Positions 56,980-62,889 of a stretch of 62,889 bases of DNA are shown in pieces. Source of the DNA: Beroe ovata (Eukaryota; Ctenophora; Nuda; Beroida; Beroidae); contig CAMPET010000070.1 of assembly GCA_946803715.1 (NCBI GenBank), positions 247,496 through 310,384 on the forward strand, written 5' to 3'. Numbering within the stretch: the first letter of the stretch is position 1; the number at the start of each line of letters is the position of its first letter. Below the pieces are notes generated by a model. The model made no database searches. It saw nothing but the letters and a program-made list of their open reading frames with translations, and had not been told where the DNA came from. Both the position numbers and the translations under genes were made by a program.

Positions 56980-59172
56980 ATGGTACTTGACATGGGAGAT
57001 ATGTACTCGGAAGACAGCCTGACTTTTGGCATAGATAGTTCTGAAGACACTGAGGATGCCAGTGAAACAGGTCAGTTGGATAGGTATCTGAGTGTCTATT
57101 GAGCTATTAGCTCCTTGAGTTTAATAACTTTAGTTTATTATTATTATTATAAACCTTGGAAGGCTTGAATCTTGACACTCAGCTCAATGCAATGTTTTCC
57201 AGACCAAGTGAAAGCAGAGGACACTGCCCAGATGGAAACAGATAGATGTAATGCAGTACCAGAGAAAGTGAACAAGTTGAGGGACTTGCTTCGTCAGTTG
57301 CAGAGTGGAACATTACCCGGTTACCTCACTCGGTTGTCCAAGATAGAGGCACTCTATGAGGAGAGGATGCACAAATGCCAAATTGAGAAGGAGTTGGATC
57401 TTCAAATGGTAGATATTTTGTTTACATGTTCTTATTTTCCCAGAATTTGTTTTGCTGTCCTTTATTTCTGATGTTTTTCCGTATTCAGATTGAGGAAAAG
57501 TTCCTTGCCGAAAATCAGCGACTCAGAGACGAAACCGAGGCTAAGAAAATGAGCCTGAAAGATAATCTGTTAGCAAGTATTCCATATTTTTTCTTCTTAT
57601 CGTTGATTGAACACATAACACTGACTCTTAGCGTCAGCTGAAACCTTGCTACACCAATTATTTATCACAATTCTATAGATCCTCTCTTTCTCCTAGGTTT
57701 GGAAGAGAAGAAAAAGCAGATAGAGTCTGACCACAGTTCTGTTGAGTTAACGGGAGCTCCCCTCGATAGTCTAGACAACCGACCATCCTTCACAAGAAAA
57801 CTAAGGAGACGACAAAATGATCCGGTAGCTAGCACCTTTTCAATGTACTTGTCTTGAAATATGGTTGGCTATTTATTTCTTTGTGATCCCTGTGATTATG
57901 TTTGGGTTTGGTTGAGTACCAAAGGAATGAGCTGGACGAATGATAAGCCATTACCGTCGGTCCCTTATTTTGAGTATTTGCTAGGAAAAGGAAGAGAACA
58001 AACAGAGCAAGCCCCCGTCTCCTATCCTAGTGTACAGTCTCAGCGAACAGCAGATTGAGGAGGACTTACTACAGGTTAGCACTTTTCAACAACTCATTCC
58101 TGACCAAGTTTTTGTCCGTTTGATTCGTGTCCACACTCCACATTTTTTGTGCTTGAATTTTGAACCAGTTATTGGATAACAAAATATAATGATGTACCAA
58201 CCTCCTGAGTAGTGAAAGTAGGGTAGCAGTAAGCAGAAATTGAAGGTAACATCCATTATGCATATTAGGAACGTACACAACTATTGAATATTTGCATATC
58301 TGTGTCATGGAAAATATCTGTATTCGTATACCTTCAAATATCTGACTATTTAAAGCTGTGTTGTGTGTATTCTCATGCATCGCTATGTGACAAAATGTAC
58401 TATGTGTACTTACATAGTGCGATGCAAAGCAGCAGCAAATGCTGCTGTGCCATTGAGATGAGAGTTGATATTTTCTTTCCAAGAGCTTTGGAATTGCTGT
58501 GTGGAACCAGTCTCTACTTCGATGTCCACTACTATCTACAATTGCCCACTATCACTGTCCACCACTGACCACTGTCCACAACATCTATGTTTGCTATTCT
58601 TCACACTTCCACACACCCTCCTATCAGGTTCTGCCGCCACACAAGGCTGACAAGATAAGAGAGAAGAGGGCTACGCAGACCAGTTTCTGTGAGGATAGTG
58701 ACACCGTCAAAACCATCAACGATATCAAGGTATGCCATGAAATTTCGATATTTCCGTAATAGATTAACGCGATTTTCCGTCATCCCCATCTCACTCGACA
58801 ACTCCTGTCCATGACTTTATATCAGGTGGAAGATGGCAGACTCCACTACGACAAGAAGTGGTATGGTCGGTATCAGAATGTGTTTGTGGAATGTCGGGAA
58901 CTTGGCAAAGTGCCAGCTGTCATTCAGTCCATTTGTATGAGGTATTATGCGCAACACTTGTCGAATATCTTTGATTTCTAGGGTTAATATATATCTTTCG
59001 ATATGATTATCATCTGGGGTTGATCGGTGTATATATTCTCATGATCATGGATATTGATGGTTATCTCTCCCCCAGTGACATTGTTGTGAAGAAAGTCACG
59101 GACCTGTCCAAGATAAAGATAACAATCTCACAGCTGCAAAAAGGGAAATATACCCTCAAACGGAGATGTTGA
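56980..59172 (+). CDS. SUDS3: SUDS3/BRMS1-type Sin3 complex subunit
   Basis: Eight exons in phase: 56980-57070, 57203-57408, 57489-57576, 57697-57824, 57985-58074, 58628-58729, 58826-58941, 59076-59172 (305 residues; human SUDS3 has 328). The acidic start [12 protein letters not shown] matches SUDS3. Next come a Sds3-like coiled coil ([20 protein letters not shown] onward), the [11 protein letters not shown] ... VELTG ... [10 protein letters not shown] block, and a C-terminal region [15 protein letters not shown] to the stop. SUDS3 bridges Sin3 and HDAC1/2 through the coiled coil and stimulates deacetylase activity. Similarity along its whole length favours SUDS3 over BRMS1/BRMS1L. It starts 282 bp after ATP5PD. 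Confidence 0.93.
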
Positions 59173-59882
59173 GAACCTCGCTGCGCCTAAAATCAGGCTT
59201 GGAGGAATCAAGTTGAGTTGAAATTAGGAGGATCGAGTGGATTAGGAGACGATAACAAGACGTGTTTGGATTCCATATCTCTCAAAGAATTGGAGTGTCA
59301 GAGAGAAGGACATCATTCATGAATCATCATTCATGTATTGGGGTACTTCTTGAAATCGATGCTAGCAAGATATGACAAAGAAGCAGAAAGATCGATTACC
59401 GATGATTTTTATCCTTCAATATATTATGACATCAATGATGACGTCATAATTTGTGACATGCATTTTTAACAAATTCTTCCTGAATTATGTTCGATATTAT
59501 TTGTTCTAGAATTGTCTCAGCTGTGTATCATTCCATGCTATAAATGTGAAATATTGTGTACACTTATGCCTTAGATTGAATTATGATATTTGACTGTTAC
59601 AGTATACAATGTATAATATTGCTGCTATTTCATGCATTTTATCGGTGTTGTTTTATTCTTTCCTCGTAATCTGTTATCTTTTCAAGCATTCAAATTATAT
59701 ATCATGAGAGTGAGCATTTCGTTACCATTTACAAGATCCCAAAAAAGCGTTACTTTGCAAAGAGATTCAAGCCTGCGATACAAAGCTTTGTATCGGAGAT
59801 TTCAATCACGTGCTTTCGACACGCTATCAAAACGTGACAGCACGTTCCTAACGTGTCACGTGGCAGGGAAGTAGCTGGCAGG
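59173..59882. promoter_or_regulatory. SUDS3-citrate synthase spacer with CACGTG sites
   Basis: This 710-bp spacer has no gene. Close to the citrate synthase ATG it carries two CACGTG E-boxes (near 59809 and 59867) and imperfect AACGTG repeats. Their position fits a proximal promoter; function is inference. Confidence 0.4.
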
Positions 59883-62776
59883 ATGAGTCTAGGGTTAATC
59901 AGGAAGTGTGGGAACCTCCTCACCAACAATACCACCTCGCTGTTCCACGCATCACGGGCTGCTTCCAGCTGTGTTAGTGGGGGAAATAATATATCCTTGT
60001 ATTGTATGATGCAACACATAAGAATGTTCTGAGATTTTTCCCATTTCCCCATAATCTCTTTATCTAGGGACTGATCCCCCACTCCCCCGTATTAGGGACT
60101 GAAAGAACGTCTGGAAGAGCTGATCCCCGAGAAGCAGAAGCAGATTAAGGAGTTTAGGAAGGAGTATGGAAACGCGAAGGTTGGCGAAGTCACTGTCGAT
60201 ATGATGTATGGTGGCATGAGAGGAATCAAGGGTGAGTCAGACAATGAATGGTGAAAGTTAGGAGAGTACAAAATATGGAAGTGTATCCGTCGCTACGCGA
60301 TACTTTCTTATCCATGCAAGGGCTAATCAATTTTGACCTAAAATTGCCTGAAAAAATCAGTAAAATTACCCTCTGTTTCTTACCTCCCTCTCTCAACTCC
60401 CCCAAGGACTCGTCACTGAAACTAGCGTACTCGACCCCGAGGAAGGGATCAGGTTCCGTGGCTACACGATTCCCGACTGTCAGGAGCTACTGCCCCATGC
60501 TGAGGGAGGGGCGGAACCCCTGCCCGAGGGACTGTTCTGGTTGCTGGTAACGGGAGAGATACCGACACAGGAACAGGTGCGTGCGTTGTGGGACTCTCTC
60601 CAGGGTCAAGCTGTCCCGGAACTACTCTTGCTAATCCCTAACCAATCACTCCTCCGACTCTGTCACTACTCCTTACCGCCCCGTTACCCTCTAACCACCC
60701 CACCGACTCCCTCTTGCCACCTTCTATCTGCACAGGTGGCTGCTGTATCGGCCGAGTGGGCGGCACGTGCAGATATCCCCTCCCACGTGACCAACATGAT
60801 CAAGAACTTCCCCTCCACCCTCCATCCCATGTCCCAGTTCTCGTCTGCTATCAGTGCTCTCCAATCCGAGAGCAAGTTTGCCAAGGCATACGCTGATGGT
60901 GTTCACAAGACCAAGTACTGGGAGGTGAGTTATCGGTTACAAATATTTGGTTAGGACATTTCATGTAGGAATCTATCAATAACCAGCGTTCAGCAACGAA
61001 CGGGCCATGCCTTTACATCGTCATTGGGCTGTTGCAAAGACGATGTTTTCCACATTTTTCTCCTCCCAACTGATACATGTAGTTCAGTGTTTTCTGATGC
61101 ATGATATTCCCCATGACAGACCACATACGAGGACANGTTCCACGCATCACGGGCTGCTTCCAGCTGTGTGAGTGGAGGAAATAATATATCCTTGTGTTTG
61201 TTCATATTGTACCCTACTGCATTGTGTGTTGCAACACTTTAGAATGTTCTGAGATTTTTCCCATTTCCCCATATTATCTCTTTATCTAGGGACTGATCCC
61301 CCACTCCCCAGTATTAGGGACTCTGATCCCCCACTCCCCCGTATTAGGGACTGAAAGAGCGTCTGGAAGAGCTTATCCCCGAGAAGCAGAAGCAGATAAA
61401 GGAGTTTAGGAAGGAGTATGGAAATGCGAAGGTTGGCGAGGTCACTGTCGATATGATGTATGGTGGCATGAGAGGAATCAAGGGTGAGTCAGACAATGAA
61501 TGGTTAAAGTTAGGAGAGTACAAAATATGGAAGTATATCCGTCGCTACTTTATACTTTCTTATCGATGCAAGGGCTCATCAGTTTTGGCCTAAAATTAAC
61601 TGAAAAAAGAAATAGGAAAATTGCCCTCGTTTTCTTACCTCCCTCTCTCACCCCCCCAAGGACTCGTCACTGAGACTAGCGTGCTCGACCCCGAGGAGGG
61701 TATCAGGTTCCGGGGCTACACGATTCCCGACTGTCAGGAACTACTGCCCCATGCTGAGGGAGGGGCGGAGCCCCTGCCCGAGGGACTGTTCTGGTTGCTG
61801 GTAACGGGAGAGATACCGACACAGGAACAGGTGCGTGCGCTGTGGGACTCTCTCCAGGGTCAAGCTGTCCCGGAACTACTCTTGCTAATCCCTAACTAAT
61901 CACTCCTCCGACTCTGTCACTCCTCCTTTCCTCCTTATCGCCCCCGTACCCTCTAACCACCCCCACCGACTCCCTCTTGCCACCTTCTATATGCGCAGGT
62001 GGCTGCTGTATCGGCCGAGTGGGCGGCACGTGCTGATATCCCCTCCCACGTGACCAACATGATCAAGAACTTCCCCTCCACCCTCCACCCCATGTCCCAG
62101 TTCTCGTCTGCTATCAGTGCACTCCAATCCGAGAGCAAGTTTGCCAAGGCATACGCTGATGGGGTTCACAAGACCAAGTACTGGGAGGTGAGTTATCGGT
62201 TACAGATACAATAGTCAGTTACAACAATCAGGAAAATTTTCGCTGGAATCTTAAGAATAGCAGTAACGATCGGGTCATGCCTTAATTGGGCTGTTCCAAA
62301 GACGATATATTTCACATTATTTCTCCTCCCAACTGATACACGTAGTTCAGTGTTTTCTGATACATGATATTCCCCATGACAGACCACATACGAGGACACG
62401 ATGGATCTCATTGCCAAACTGCCGACTGTCGCTGCTCTCATCTACAGGAATACCTTCTACGATGGGGACGTGAGTGGAACATGTGTCCACACTGAAAAAC
62501 GGCAGAACACTGATTAGCTTATTTAATTGATCTGCCCAGGGGAACAATCCTCTATTGATACAACGAGTTACTATAAATAGATCCATTCATTATGCCCAAT
62601 TTCTTTTTTACGTTTTGATTGAATGTTGATATCGAAAGAATAACTGTGAAAGTGATGTGACTTCAGGTGGCTCCTATTGATAGTGACAAGGATTGGTCAT
62701 TCAACTATGCTAACATGATGGGATATACCGACCCTCAGTTCATTGAACTCATGAGACTTTACCTTACCATACACAG
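59883..62776 (+). CDS. CS: Citrate synthase, mitochondrial (5' part, runs off the window)
   Basis: Exons, upstream copy: 59883-59972, 60096-60231, 60407-60576, 60736-60924, partial 61120-61135. Downstream copy: partial exon 1 at 61138-61167, then 61348-61483, 61661-61830, 61999-62187, 62383-62469, 62667-62776. A single gene is expected: exon 1 to 4 from one copy, then 62383 onward. Exon 1 encodes a mitochondrial presequence with [10 protein letters not shown]. The mature part has [48 protein letters not shown] and LMRLYLTIH, all typical of animal citrate synthase. The active-site His and Asp that follow lie beyond the window. The enzyme condenses oxaloacetate with acetyl-CoA in the matrix. 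The open reading phase at 62776 is 2, matching the family's SDHE continuation. Confidence 0.95.
61137..62220. repeat. Second haplotype copy of citrate synthase exons 1-4
   Basis: From the N at 61136 on, the sequence repeats about 59941-61000 with SNPs and indels. The N sits inside exon 5 of the first copy (after ACCACATACGAGGACA) and inside exon 1 of the second. All coding differences I compared are synonymous. The exon 1 donor changes from GTTAGT to GTGAGT, and one intron holds an extra copy of a GATCCCCCACTCCCC word. This is best read as two alleles placed in tandem. Confidence 0.85.
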
Positions 62777-62889
62777 GTATGAACTGAATGAACTTTGTTA
62801 GATCTTGTAGGAGAACTTTGGTAGTCTTCGTAAAAATTTTCATTTATTTTTGCTACTGTGCTACTGAGGATAGCTCCCAAACGGATCGA

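Overview
This is a eukaryotic, clearly metazoan, nuclear genome window. Genes are split by GT-AG introns, many of them short (about 100 to 500 bp). The proteins include animal families: parkin, listerin, a SIX-class homeobox protein, a MORC ATPase, a calponin/transgelin-type protein, a CHST15-type sulfotransferase and a seven-helix receptor. Compact genes, a gene nested in an intron, divergent homeobox and receptor sequences and dense repeats suggest an early-branching animal. A ctenophore is my first guess, but the sequence does not prove it. The window is a draft assembly: it has one 231-N gap (42463-42693) and single Ns at 3179, 4836, 6429, 9381, 14101, 25769, 26873, 45668 and 61136. Several of those single Ns mark artificial joins.

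Layout. Positions 1-5700 are nested inverted and direct copies of a palindromic repeat family. Positions 5700-9500 are repeats, telomere-like motifs and an LTR-retrotransposon integrase remnant. 9808-12631 (+) is a complete parkin gene, followed on the same strand by the listerin ribosome-quality-control ligase LTN1 (13092-20834). A single-exon SIX-like homeobox gene sits antisense inside an LTN1 intron (14714-15766). 21860-24680 (+) is a four-exon seven-helix receptor, with a decayed retroelement in its first intron. 24656-33408 (-) is a 16-exon MORC gene. Its 3' half is present twice in tandem, apparently as two haplotypes joined at N26873. It overlaps the receptor tail to tail by 25 nt. 33692-34297 (-) is an intronless MRG-domain gene.

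37202-42199 (+) is a five-exon transgelin-like gene. A foldback repeat and a gap follow. 44019-45287 (+) is a single-exon CHST15-like sulfotransferase. The right end is gene-dense and all on the plus strand: SCO1, a Ras-like GTPase with substituted G12 and Q61 equivalents, the spliceosomal protein CWC15, COX17, ATP synthase subunit d, the Sin3-complex subunit SUDS3, and citrate synthase, which runs off the window and contains a second haplotype duplication joined at N61136.

Functional themes. Two ubiquitin ligases lie side by side (parkin for mitochondrial quality control, listerin for stalled ribosomes). Two chromatin genes lie side by side (MORC, MRG). A mitochondrial group (SCO1, COX17, ATP5PD, CS) includes both the donor (COX17) and an acceptor (SCO1) of the cytochrome-oxidase copper relay. 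All exon models were built by eye from splice signals, reading phase and similarity to remembered families. Every join given for a named gene keeps reading phase, apart from the broken LTN1 exon 5.
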